DNA of 64,000 bases, from the NCBI RefSeq assembly GCF_031177825.1, contig NZ_JAPSKE010000006.1, positions 248,001 to 312,000 on the forward strand. Reading direction: 5' to 3'. This DNA is from Paenibacillus sp. (GTDB taxonomy: Bacteria > Bacillota > Bacilli > Paenibacillales > YIM-B00363). The notes beneath the pieces were generated by a model. That model was not told where the DNA came from. It worked only from the letters and a program-made list of their open reading frames with translations, and searched no databases. Positions 34,452-42,886 of the stretch are shown here, piece after piece (the first letter of the stretch is position 1; each line of letters begins with the position of its first letter). A program made the position numbers and the translations under genes.

Positions 34452-35803
34452 TCGGGGCGGGGATCGCCGCGCTGTCGATCGCGTTAGCCGCGGCCGTCGC
34501 CTACGCGGCGCACGCGGCCGTAGAGCGGCGGCGGATGCGCACGCTGTTCCGCGTCAGCCTGCGGGTGGGCTCGACGATCAAGCGCAAGGAGTTGCTTCGC
34601 ATCATTATGGAAACGGCGGAGAAGACGCTTCGGGCGGAAGGCTCCTCGATCATTCTCCTCGATAAGGAGCGGCAGGAGCTGTTCTTCGAGGTCGCTACGG
34701 GGGAGAAGGGCGACGAGGTGCGCGAAATTCGGCTGCGCATGGGCGAAGGCATCGCCGGCTGGGTCGCGCAGACGGGCGAATCCGTGCTCATTCCGAACGC
34801 GGCGAAGGACCCCCGCTGGTCGAACCGGGTGTCGAACCGGGTCGGCATGCCGACCCGAAACATGCTCTGCGCGCCGATCGTTTCGAACGGCGAGACGCTG
34901 GGCGTGCTGCAGGTCATCAACAAGAAGCGGAACGGCACGTTCCGCAGGAGCGACCTCCGGCTGCTGGAGCTGATCGCCTCTCCGGCGGCGGTCGCGCTCG
35001 AGAACATGCTGTTGTACGAAGCGCTCGTCAAGTCGATGGAGACGCTGCGGGAGACGACCGCCGCGAAGGAGCGGATGGAGAGCGAGCTGAAGATCGCGCA
35101 GGACATCCAGCGCAGCTTCCTCCCCGGCGACGCGGCGTCGATCGCGCGGGTGGAGCTGGCGGCGCGTCTGCAGCCGGCCAGGGAAGTCGGCGGCGATCTG
35201 TATCACTTCATCGAACTGGGGGAGGAACGGCTGCTTCTTTGCCTCGGGGACGTGTCGGACAAGGGGATGCCCGCGGCGTTGTTTATGTCCGGTCTTATGA
35301 TCTGGATCCAGGCGAAGGCGAAGGCGTACGATTCGCCGGCCGCGATCGTCGCGGACATTAACCGCGAGGTCAGCGACGAAGACTCCACGATGTTCGCGAC
35401 GATGTTCTTGGCCGTGCTCGACGCTCGCACCGGGCGGCTCCGGTACTGCGACGCGGGGCATTGCACCCCGTACTTGCTCGGGGAGGACGGCGCGGCGACG
35501 CCGCTCGAGACGTCGAAGCATTTGCCGGTGGGCGTGTTCGAGGATACCGAATACGAGGATCGGGAGATCGTGCTGTCGCCGGGACAGTCGCTCGTTCTGT
35601 ATACGGACGGCATCACGGAGGCGGAAAGTCCCGCCGGCGAATGGTTCGGGACGAACGGGCTGATCGAGGCGTTGTCGAGCTGCGGCGGGCTCTCGCCGAG
35701 GGAGGCGGCCGACGCGCTCGTGGCGCGCGTACAGTCGTTTTCCGAAGGGTTGCCCCCCTCCGACGACATCGCTGTAATGGCAGTAAAATACGGAAAAATC
35801 TAG
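34448..35803 (+). CDS. GAF-SpoIIE (PP2C-type) serine phosphatase, membrane-anchored
   Basis: A 451-residue protein. One N-terminal membrane helix (about 1-24), a GAF domain (about 45-190, with GEGIAGWVAQTGE and NMLCAPI), a coiled linker (MESELKIAQDIQRSFLP) and an RsbU/SpoIIE-type PP2C domain with its metal Asp positions: REVGGDLYHF, LGDVSDKGMPAALFM, YCDAGHCTP, LYTDGITEAE and DDIAVM. GTG 34448 overlaps the STAS stop. It is the likely activator of the partner switch, responding to a ligand of its GAF domain. Confidence 0.9.
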   Translation: MIGAGIAALSIALAAAVAYAAHAAVERRRMRTLFRVSLRVGSTIKRKELLRIIMETAEKTLRAEGSSIILLDKERQELFFEVATGEKGDEVREIRLRMGEGIAGWVAQTGESVLIPNAAKDPRWSNRVSNRVGMPTRNMLCAPIVSNGETLGVLQVINKKRNGTFRRSDLRLLELIASPAAVALENMLLYEALVKSMETLRETTAAKERMESELKIAQDIQRSFLPGDAASIARVELAARLQPAREVGGDLYHFIELGEERLLLCLGDVSDKGMPAALFMSGLMIWIQAKAKAYDSPAAIVADINREVSDEDSTMFATMFLAVLDARTGRLRYCDAGHCTPYLLGEDGAATPLETSKHLPVGVFEDTEYEDREIVLSPGQSLVLYTDGITEAESPAGEWFGTNGLIEALSSCGGLSPREAADALVARVQSFSEGLPPSDDIAVMAVKYGKI

Positions 35804-35827
35804 GTAATTCATCTCATAAAAAAACTG

Positions 35828-35856
35828 TTGCGCGCGTGAGAAACCGTGTGTAACAA
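35828..35856 (+). promoter_or_regulatory. Probable promoter of the eCIS operon
   Basis: TTGCGC (35828-35833), a 17-base spacer and TAACAA (35851-35856), 44 bases before the first eCIS gene. The -10 is a poor sigma-A match, leaving room for an alternative sigma factor or an activator. Confidence 0.4.
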
Positions 35857-35899
35857 TGGGAATATCTTCGTGCTACGATCAACCCAAGGGGGTGAGGAA

Positions 35900-36556
35900 A
35901 TGCCGTTCCACGAGAAGAGCGCAAGGCTTGAGAAGGCGTCTTCGAGCCGACCGAAGAAGAGCCTCGGAACGACCGGTGGAAGCGCTATCGCTTCGATCGC
36001 GGGGTTGCAGCAAGGACTCGGCAACCGGGGAATGCATCGATGGATCGCGCAGATGAAGCGCGACCCGTCGATGCCGGTCCAACGCGCGGCGTCGCCGGAG
36101 GAGGAAGAGCTACAGATGAAGCGCGATCCTTCGCGGGCGATCCAGCGCGAATCGGAAGGCCCCGAGCTGGAGGAGGAAGAGCTCCAGATGAAGCGCGACT
36201 CTTCGAAGGCGATCCAGCGCAAGTCGAATGGCATTCCGGAGCCGGTGCTGCAGAAGATGGAAGCTTCGTTCGGCGCGAGCTTCGAAGGCGTGAACATTCA
36301 CGTCGGCGGCGAAGCGTCCGAGGTCGGCGCCCTCGCGTATACGCAAGGGAGCGACATTCATTTCGCCCCGGGGCAGTATCGGCCGGACACAAAGTCCGGG
36401 CAAGAGCTGCTTGGACACGAGCTCGCCCACGTCGTGCAGCAGCGCGAGGGACGCGTGCAGCCGACCGCCGAAGTGGCCGGGGTGCCGCTCAACGACGAGA
36501 AGTCGCTCGAAGCTGAAGCCGACCGGCTCGGGGCGAAGGCGGCTGCCGGCAGATGA
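35900..36556 (+). CDS. DUF4157 eCIS-associated metalloprotease-like protein
   Basis: A 218-residue protein starting at ATG 35900 behind GGGGGTGAGG. The N-terminus has a leader ([13 protein letters not shown], 35-47) like that of the effector at 311. Residues 51-107 hold three copies of a repeat, QMKRDxSxxxQR, separated by acidic EEEEL spacers. The DUF4157 domain (about 112-212) has HELAHVVQQ (His173-His177) and a later EAEADRLG Glu, a zincin-like active site. DUF4157 is strongly associated with eCIS cargo and assembly. It overlaps the ATPase gene by ATGA. It could be a processing protease or an injected protein. Confidence 0.85.
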   Translation: MPFHEKSARLEKASSSRPKKSLGTTGGSAIASIAGLQQGLGNRGMHRWIAQMKRDPSMPVQRAASPEEEELQMKRDPSRAIQRESEGPELEEEELQMKRDSSKAIQRKSNGIPEPVLQKMEASFGASFEGVNIHVGGEASEVGALAYTQGSDIHFAPGQYRPDTKSGQELLGHELAHVVQQREGRVQPTAEVAGVPLNDEKSLEAEADRLGAKAAAGR

Positions 36557-38718
36557 ACGCAACGACCGCGCTTCGGCCATACGAACACCCTTGGGAGCAC
36601 ATCACGGACGAATTGCGGCGGCTCGACGTATGGATCGATGCCGGCCTGCAGTCGATGACCGCGCCGGCGGACGACCCGGCCTTGGACCCGTTCCGCGGGC
36701 TCGTCGTCACCGAGTCGGAAGCGAAGCAGCTGCTTCAGGACGATGGCCGGTTCGCGGCGATAGACCATGAACGACAACAAGAACTCGACGCATGGGACGG
36801 TTATATCGCTTCCCGCGTCTCATCTACGATCCAACAAGGGTATCCGCTGCCGCTGCTCCGGCTGCGGGACGCGTTCCGGTTGACGGATCGGGACGTTCGC
36901 TGCCTCGTCGCGACGATGGCCCCGGACCTCGACCGAAAGTACGAGAAGCTTTACGCGTACCTGCAAGACGACATGACCAGCAAATTCGCGACCGTCGATC
37001 TATTGCTGCGCCTCTGCTGCCGGTCCGAGAGCGAACGAAGGGATGCCCTCCCGCGACTACTCCCATATTCCCCTTTCTCCTCTCTCTTGCGCAAGGAGCA
37101 GCCGGACGGCGGCGCGGCTCGATCCGCGTTGTCCCGGCCGATCCGCGCGGACGAACGGATCGTCGCTTACGCGCTCGGTTTGCATTGGACGTATGCGGGC
37201 CCGATGGCCGGCATGCGGCGATACGACGCGGCCGAGATTCCTCCCTCTTTGACAATCGACCAAGACGTCGGCGAGAAGCTGCAAGCGCATATCGCGGCTT
37301 CGCCTTCGTCCCCCGTCGTCTACCTGCTGCACGGCCCGACGGGCTGCGGCAAGACGCTGCAAGCCCGCCTCGCCGCCGCTTCGATTCGTTGCGGGCTGCT
37401 CGAGTGGGATGCGTCGACCGCGCCCGCCGAGGAAGAACCCTTCCGAGAAGCGTTGGAGCTGGTCATGCGGGAGGCACTGCTGATCGGGGCCGTCCCGGCC
37501 TTCGACCGGCTGCATGCGCTCGCGGGCGACCGGCGGCTCGAGTGGCTCGCGGACCGGCTGCGCGGCCTCGAGGGCCCCGCATTCCTCCTGTCGGAGAAAC
37601 CGTGGATGCCCGAGAGACCGCTCGAAGGCGCCGCGTGGATCGACGTCCCGCTGCGGCTGCCGGACCCGGCGGCGCGCCGACAACTATGGAAGGCGGCCGC
37701 GGGCGGCGCGTTCGCGTTGTCCGATGCGGAGGCGTCGGCGCTCTCCGCGAAGTTCCGCTTCACGACCGGCCGCATCGAGCGGACGGTGCGGACGGCGGAG
37801 CGGCTGCTCGAGTGGGAGCGGGGGGGCGGCCTTGCCGAAGCGCCGCTCGATTCGAAAGCGCTCCACCGCGCCGGATACATGCAGGTCCGACACCGGCTCG
37901 GCGAGAAAGCGGTCAAGCTCGAGCCGAAGTTCGCTTGGGAAGATTTAATCCTGCCGGACGATACGAAGTCGCTGCTGCGCCAGGCGTGCAACCGGCTGTC
38001 GTACCGTCACGTCGTGTTCGACGAGTGGGGCTTCGAGCGGAAGTTCGCGTACGGCAAGGGCATCTCCATGCTGTTCACCGGTCCGCCGGGCACCGGGAAG
38101 ACGATGTCGGCGATGGTCATGGCGCGGGAGATGGACGCGGAGCTGTATCGAATCGACCTGTCCCGCATGGTCAGTAAATACATAGGCGAAACCGAAAAAA
38201 ACTTAAGCGATATTTTCGACGAAGCGCAGTTATCCGGCGCGATTTTGTTTTTCGACGAAGCGGACGCGCTGTTCGGGAAGCGCTCCGAGGTGAAGGACGC
38301 GCACGACAAGTACGCGAACATGGAGACGTCGTTTTTGCTCCAGAAGATGGAGGAGTACGACGGATTGACGATTTTGGCGACGAACTTCTCCCAGAACCTG
38401 GACGAGGCGTTCACCCGCCGCATCCAGTTCATCGTACGATATCCGTTCCCGGACCCCGCGCAGCGGGAGCAACTGTGGCGCTCGACGTTCCCGAAAGAGT
38501 CGCCTGTCGTGCACGATATCGACTTCGAATACTTGTCCCGCGCGTTCGACCTCGCCGGCGGCCCGATCAAGAACGTCGTCCTGACGGCCGCGTTCCTGGC
38601 GGCGGAGGACGGCGTCCCGATCGGGATGAAGCACATGATCGAAGCGGTCAAGCAAGAGTACAAGAAAACCGGCAAAGTGTTGCTGAAGGATCGACTCGGC
38701 GCGTACGCCGATTGTTAA
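36553..38718 (+). CDS. eCIS AAA+ ATPase (Afp15/Pvc15-like)
   Basis: A 721-residue protein with two AAA modules. The first (about 250-430) has Walker A GPTGCGKT near 261 but no clear Walker B, so it is probably degenerate. The second (about 470-690) is complete: GPPGTGKT near 511, [12 protein letters not shown] near 563-574, sensor [13 protein letters not shown] and an arginine-finger-type FTRRI. Afp15/Pvc15 proteins are needed to assemble or stabilise injection particles. Coupled to DUF4157 upstream and 15 bases from the next gene. Confidence 0.9.
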   Translation: MNATTALRPYEHPWEHITDELRRLDVWIDAGLQSMTAPADDPALDPFRGLVVTESEAKQLLQDDGRFAAIDHERQQELDAWDGYIASRVSSTIQQGYPLPLLRLRDAFRLTDRDVRCLVATMAPDLDRKYEKLYAYLQDDMTSKFATVDLLLRLCCRSESERRDALPRLLPYSPFSSLLRKEQPDGGAARSALSRPIRADERIVAYALGLHWTYAGPMAGMRRYDAAEIPPSLTIDQDVGEKLQAHIAASPSSPVVYLLHGPTGCGKTLQARLAAASIRCGLLEWDASTAPAEEEPFREALELVMREALLIGAVPAFDRLHALAGDRRLEWLADRLRGLEGPAFLLSEKPWMPERPLEGAAWIDVPLRLPDPAARRQLWKAAAGGAFALSDAEASALSAKFRFTTGRIERTVRTAERLLEWERGGGLAEAPLDSKALHRAGYMQVRHRLGEKAVKLEPKFAWEDLILPDDTKSLLRQACNRLSYRHVVFDEWGFERKFAYGKGISMLFTGPPGTGKTMSAMVMAREMDAELYRIDLSRMVSKYIGETEKNLSDIFDEAQLSGAILFFDEADALFGKRSEVKDAHDKYANMETSFLLQKMEEYDGLTILATNFSQNLDEAFTRRIQFIVRYPFPDPAQREQLWRSTFPKESPVVHDIDFEYLSRAFDLAGGPIKNVVLTAAFLAAEDGVPIGMKHMIEAVKQEYKKTGKVLLKDRLGAYADC

Positions 38719-38733
38719 GGGAGGCTGGAGAAC

Positions 38734-39303
38734 ATCGCGGAATATACGGTCATCGCCGACGTGGGCATGTCCATTGTGGGACTGCTCCGCGAGGCGCTCG
38801 TTCCCGATCTGATCGCTCATCCCGACGGCGTCGGCCTCGCGCATCCGGCCGATCGAGGGGATCTGAACCTGTCGTTGTTTCTGTACGGAATCAAGGAGAA
38901 CACCGACTACCGCAGCAGCGACTATATCGACGGGGGCGGCGGCGAGCTGCGCTTCCCGCCGATCGCGCTCGATCTCTTCTATTTGGTGACGGCGCATTCC
39001 GCGTCGGACATCTTGTCCCGCGGCATCGACGAGCATCGCATTCTCGGCAAGACGATTCAGACGTTGTACGACAACGCCGCGCTCAAGGGCGGCCAGCTCG
39101 TCGGCTCCCTCGCGGGATCCGGCCAGACGATCAAGATCGCGAAGCAAGACGTACCGCTCGAGACGGTGATCAACTTCTTCCCCGACTCGCCATATAAGCT
39201 GTCTCTGAGCTACGCCGTCGGTCCGGTGTTCGTCGATTCGACCCGGACGAGATCCGTCTCTCGCGTGACGGAGCGCAGGATCAAGCTCCAGGACAAAGGC
39301 TGA
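38734..39303 (+). CDS. DUF4255 protein, tail-terminator/cap type (Afp16/Pvc16-like)
   Basis: A 189-residue protein. Homologues begin MAEYTVIADVG; here the matching text reads IAEYTVIADVG with ATC at 38734 in place of ATG, preceded at the right distance by AAGGGAGG. The next possible start, GTG 38761, would cut nine conserved residues and has no ribosome site. I therefore infer a rare AUC start. The rest (LSLFLYGIKEN, LRFPPIALDLFYLVTAHS, YAVGPVFVDS) is typical DUF4255. Afp16 caps the sheath-tube and controls particle length. Confidence 0.85.
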   Translation: MAEYTVIADVGMSIVGLLREALVPDLIAHPDGVGLAHPADRGDLNLSLFLYGIKENTDYRSSDYIDGGGGELRFPPIALDLFYLVTAHSASDILSRGIDEHRILGKTIQTLYDNAALKGGQLVGSLAGSGQTIKIAKQDVPLETVINFFPDSPYKLSLSYAVGPVFVDSTRTRSVSRVTERRIKLQDKG

Positions 39304-39465
39304 CCGCGGACTCGGCGGCGCCGACCTTGCCCCCGATGCACCGATCGGCCGCCGCTTCGCATCACGAAGCGCGTCCGGCCGATCTTGCTAATAAACATCC
39401 CCGGAAGGAGGAACCGGTTACGGTTGTACTTACGCGCACGGCGTACATCCGAATACCGGGAAAAC

Positions 39466-41151
39466 ATGGCGGAGTATTTATCACCAGGCGTGTATGTGGA
39501 GGAATTCGATAGCGGCGGGCAGCCGCTCGCCGGCGTCAGCACGAGCACGGCAGGCTTCATCGGCCTTGCGCAGCGAGGTCCTGCGGAGGGCCTCCCGACG
39601 CTCGTGACGAGCATGAACGATTTCAAACGCAACTTCGGCTCTTATCTTTCCGAAAATCAATTCGGCTCCTATCGGTTCCTGGCTTATGCTGTAGAGCATT
39701 ACTTCGTCAACGGGGGATCCCGCGCTTACATAATGCGGGTGGCGCCGAACGACGCGAAGCCGGCGAGCGGCTCCGCGGGTTCGCTCACGCTGACCGCCCG
39801 CAATCCGGGCGCGTGGGGCAACGCGGTGCAAGCGGTTCTCGAGCCTTCCAGCAAGGCGAAGACGCAAATTTACGAAGTCGTCGGCGACGCGAAATATCGC
39901 GTCAAGAACGGCGCCGGCTTCAACGCGGGCGACGTGGTCGCGTTCGAAGCGGCCGGCGAGAAGCAGTACGGCAAGGTCGTCTCCTCCCGCGATAACGTCA
40001 TCGAGCTGGAAGCGGCGCTCGAAGGCGACGTCGTCGACGGCGGCCTTCTCCCGGCGAAGGTGCTCTCGACGTGCGAGTTTACGCTCACCGTCGCGTACGG
40101 CGACGAGGTCGAGCAATTCGAGAAGGTATCCCTAAACATCGCTGCGGCGAACTACGTGGACAAGGCGGCGGCCCGCTCGAATCTTGTAGCGGTAACCGCG
40201 GCTCCGAGCGACGCGGCGGTGCATCCGCTCGAAACGCTCGGCGCATCGACGATCTCGCTGTCCGGCGGCTCGGACGGTTCCGCGGGCGCTTTAAGCGCGG
40301 CGGACTTCATGGGCGAGGACAACGGACCGGGCAAGCGAACGGGCATCCAAGCGTTCATCGATAACGACCAAGTCAGCCTTATGGCCGTTCCGGGCGTGAC
40401 GGAGCCGGCGGTGCAGCTCGCGCTCGTGGCGCACTGCGAAAACCTCGGCTCTCGCTTCGCGATTCTCGACATTCCGCGCGAGAAGACGAAGGTGCCGGAC
40501 GTGCTGACGCACCGCGACATTTTCGACTCGAGTTATGCAGCGATGTACAATCCATGGCTTCAGGTGTTCGACCCGCTCGAGAAGCGGAACATCTTCATCC
40601 CGCCGTCCGGCTCGATCGCAGGCGTCTATGCGCGCAGCGACAGCACGCGCGGCGTCGAGAAGGCGCCGGCGAACGAAGTCATTCGCGGCTGCACGGGCCT
40701 CGAGGTGCAGTACAACAAGGGCGAGCAAGACATCTTGAACCCGAAGGGCGTCAACCTGATCCGCAGCTTCTCGGGCCAAGGCATTCGGGTGTGGGGCGCG
40801 CGCACGACGTCGTCCAACGCGCTCTGGAAATACATCAACATCCGCCGTTTGTTCATCTTCCTGGAAGAATCGATCAAAGCGGGAACGAATTGGGTCGTCT
40901 TCGAACCGAACGACGAGCGTCTGTGGGCGCGCGTGCACCGGACGATCGACGCATTCCTGACGCGCGTATGGCGCGGCGGCGCGCTCATGGGCTCGAGCCC
41001 GGGCGAGGCGTTCTACATCGACATCAGCCGCAACACGATGACGCAGGACGACATCGACAACGGGCGACTCGTTTGCGTGATCGGCGTCGCGCCGGTGAAG
41101 CCGGCCGAATTCGTCATTTTCCGCATTACGCAGAAGACGAACGAGCAATAA
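39466..41151 (+). CDS. eCIS sheath protein
   Basis: A 561-residue contractile sheath protein: MAEYLSPGVYVEEFDSG at the N-terminus, FIGLAQRGP, a variable surface domain (about 105-270), and the conserved C-terminal part (IPPSGSIAGVYARSDSTRGVEKAPAN, NPKGVNLIRSF, WGARTTSS, RRLFIFLEESI, GVAPVKPAEFVIFRI). ATG 39466 fits the family start but has only a weak GGGA ribosome site. A strong AAGGAGGAA lies at 39405-39413, twelve bases before an in-frame TTG at 39424 that would add 14 residues. Only one sheath gene is present, unlike the three of Afp/PVC. Confidence 0.93.
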   Translation: MAEYLSPGVYVEEFDSGGQPLAGVSTSTAGFIGLAQRGPAEGLPTLVTSMNDFKRNFGSYLSENQFGSYRFLAYAVEHYFVNGGSRAYIMRVAPNDAKPASGSAGSLTLTARNPGAWGNAVQAVLEPSSKAKTQIYEVVGDAKYRVKNGAGFNAGDVVAFEAAGEKQYGKVVSSRDNVIELEAALEGDVVDGGLLPAKVLSTCEFTLTVAYGDEVEQFEKVSLNIAAANYVDKAAARSNLVAVTAAPSDAAVHPLETLGASTISLSGGSDGSAGALSAADFMGEDNGPGKRTGIQAFIDNDQVSLMAVPGVTEPAVQLALVAHCENLGSRFAILDIPREKTKVPDVLTHRDIFDSSYAAMYNPWLQVFDPLEKRNIFIPPSGSIAGVYARSDSTRGVEKAPANEVIRGCTGLEVQYNKGEQDILNPKGVNLIRSFSGQGIRVWGARTTSSNALWKYINIRRLFIFLEESIKAGTNWVVFEPNDERLWARVHRTIDAFLTRVWRGGALMGSSPGEAFYIDISRNTMTQDDIDNGRLVCVIGVAPVKPAEFVIFRITQKTNEQ

Positions 41152-41199
41152 TTTACGCGTATCGATTCAGCTATTTTTTAAGGAGAGGAAGAAGAGCAC

Positions 41200-41637
41200 A
41201 TGGCGGGCGAACGTAACGATCCGTATCGCAAGTTTCGATTTCGTGTGGAAATAGAAGGCATTGAACAAGCAGGTTTCAGCGAGGTGTCCGGCTTCGACGC
41301 GTCACTCGACGTCGTCGAGTACCGCGAAGGCACGGACGTCATCACGCCTCGGAAGCTGCCGGGTCTCGCGAAGTACGGCAACATCTCCCTGAAGTGGGGC
41401 GCGACGGATTCCATGGATCTGTACGAGTGGATTCAAGAGTGCATCGTGGAAGGCGTCATCGAACGCAAGACGGTCACGATCATCGCCGTCAGCGAAGAGG
41501 GCGAAGACGTGGCGACGTGGCAAGTGATCGAAGCGTGGCCGGCGAAGTATACGGCGCCGGACTTCAACGCGACGGCTTCCGAAGTGGCGATCGAGCTGCT
41601 CGAGCTGGCGCACGAAGGCATGACGCGCACGCAGTAA
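41200..41637 (+). CDS. eCIS inner tube protein (gp19-like), main
   Basis: A 145-residue tube protein of the T4 gp19/Hcp-like fold: NDPYRKFRFRVEIEGIEQAGFSEVSG at the start and IELLELAHEG at the end. AAGGAGAGGAAG precedes ATG 41200. It directly follows the sheath gene and is followed by two hairpins, consistent with these two genes needing the highest expression. Confidence 0.92.
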   Translation: MAGERNDPYRKFRFRVEIEGIEQAGFSEVSGFDASLDVVEYREGTDVITPRKLPGLAKYGNISLKWGATDSMDLYEWIQECIVEGVIERKTVTIIAVSEEGEDVATWQVIEAWPAKYTAPDFNATASEVAIELLELAHEGMTRTQ

Positions 41638-41651
41638 GGATCGTTCGGGCG

Positions 41652-41706
41652 GAGACGGGGGAGGCTTGCGGCTGGCCTCCGTCTCTTGCTCGTTTTACGA
41701 AACGAG
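41652..41706 (+). terminator. Two tandem hairpins after the tube gene, possible attenuator
   Basis: First hairpin: GGAGACGG with GAGGC pairs GCCTC and CCGTCTC (41652-41685), followed by TTGCTCGTTTT. Second: CTCGTTT-TACG-AAACGAG (41689-41706), followed by AATGCATTTTTC. They lie in the 165-base gap between the tube gene and the rest of the operon, the only large gap inside it. Partial termination here would set sheath and tube above baseplate genes. Confidence 0.55.
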
Positions 41707-41802
41707 AATGCATTTTTCTTGGATCACGAGAGCATGGATTTCCTCGGAAAACAGGCTTCCGTGTTCCAAGAAACTTAACCGCCCAAGGAGGAAGCAGACA
41801 AC

Positions 41803-42180
41803 ATGGCATTCAAGACGGAATACGAATTCGAGCTGCCTAGGGGATATGTTGACGAGAACGGAAACTTGCATCGAAGAGGCACGATGCGGCTCGCGACCGC
41901 GGCGGACGAAATTTTGCCGATGCGCGACCAGCGGGTGCAGCAAAATCCCGGCTATCTGACCATCATCCTGCTGGCTCGCGTCATTACGAAGCTCGGCGAT
42001 CTTCGCGCCATCGACACGAAGACGATCGAGAAGCTGTTTACGGCGGACCTTGCGTTCTTGCAAAACTTCTACCGCGAAATCAACGAAACGGAAAAGCTGA
42101 CCGTTCGGGCGATGTGCCCGAAGTGCGAGCATGAGCACGAGGTGGACATCTCTTTTTTGTCCGAAGCGGAAGGGGCGTAA
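41803..42180 (+). CDS. eCIS conserved protein, putative tail assembly factor
   Basis: A 125-residue protein conserved in eCIS loci just after the tube gene. The N-terminus FELPRGYVDENGNLHRRGTMRLATAADEI is the recognisable part; the C-terminus has CPKCEHEHEV, a short Cys/His cluster that could bind zinc. Together with the next small gene it occupies the place of the tail-assembly chaperone pair of phages (inference). AAGGAGGAAGC precedes the ATG. Confidence 0.7.
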   Translation: MAFKTEYEFELPRGYVDENGNLHRRGTMRLATAADEILPMRDQRVQQNPGYLTIILLARVITKLGDLRAIDTKTIEKLFTADLAFLQNFYREINETEKLTVRAMCPKCEHEHEVDISFLSEAEGA

Positions 42181-42182
42181 CG

Positions 42183-42377
42183 TTGTATCCGGAAGACCGG
42201 CTGTACGAAGAGACCGGATTCATCGCGTACTACTTCCATTGGACCCACGACGAAATTATGAATATGGAGCATAAGGAACGTCGCCGTTGGTGCGAGGAAA
42301 TTTCCCGCATCAATCGGAAGATGAACGACGACGGTTCGGAGAAAAACAATCCTTTCGACGTGTTTAAGAAGAGGTGA
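42183..42377 (+). CDS. DUF6760-like small eCIS protein
   Basis: A 64-residue protein starting at TTG 42183, two bases after the stop of the preceding gene, with GGAAGGGG in that gene's end. Contains YEETGFIAYYFHWTHDEIMNMEHKERRRWCEEI, a helix-rich segment conserved in eCIS loci. Likely acts with the preceding protein; its small size and position recall the second half of a phage tail-assembly chaperone (inference). Confidence 0.7.
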   Translation: MYPEDRLYEETGFIAYYFHWTHDEIMNMEHKERRRWCEEISRINRKMNDDGSEKNNPFDVFKKR

Positions 42378-42386
42378 ACGTAACGC

Positions 42387-42833
42387 ATGGCCCGAACGAA
42401 TACGGCCGACGACCGGCCGCAAGTGTTCGGCTCGCACCGATTCATGGTGGAGCTCGACGGGATGCTGGTCGCCGGCTTCTCCGAAGTGAGCGGCTTGTCC
42501 GTGGAGACCGAGCTGGAGGAAATCGCGGAAGGCGGAGTCAACCACTACATGCACAAGCTGCCGAAACAGACCAAGACGCAGCCGCTCGTCTTGAAGCGCG
42601 GCGTGACGGTGACGAACGAGCTGTGGACGTGGTATTCGAACGTCGTCGGCGGCACGATCACGCGCAAGAGCGGGTCGGTCATTTTGTACAACGAGAAAGA
42701 CGTGGAGCTGCGGCGTTGGAATTTCTACGAAGCGTTCCCGTACAAGTGGACGGGACCGGAGCTCCATGCGTCGAACAGCGCGGTGGCGGTCGAGTCGATC
42801 GAGCTCGCGCATAACGGCTTGAAGGCGGTGTAG
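42387..42833 (+). CDS. eCIS second tube protein (tube initiator type)
   Basis: A 148-residue gp19-like protein: FMVELDGMLVAGFSEVSGL, LPLVLKRG-type strand, LWTWYSNV and IELAHNGL. It differs from the main tube protein and matches the Afp5/Pvc5 position, where a distinct tube protein joins hub and tube. ATG 42387, ten bases after the DUF6760-like gene. Confidence 0.9.
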   Translation: MARTNTADDRPQVFGSHRFMVELDGMLVAGFSEVSGLSVETELEEIAEGGVNHYMHKLPKQTKTQPLVLKRGVTVTNELWTWYSNVVGGTITRKSGSVILYNEKDVELRRWNFYEAFPYKWTGPELHASNSAVAVESIELAHNGLKAV

Positions 42834-42886
42834 TTTGCCGAGGGGCGCGCGGTTGTGCGAACGGGGCGGTAGAACGGAGGGTTCGG

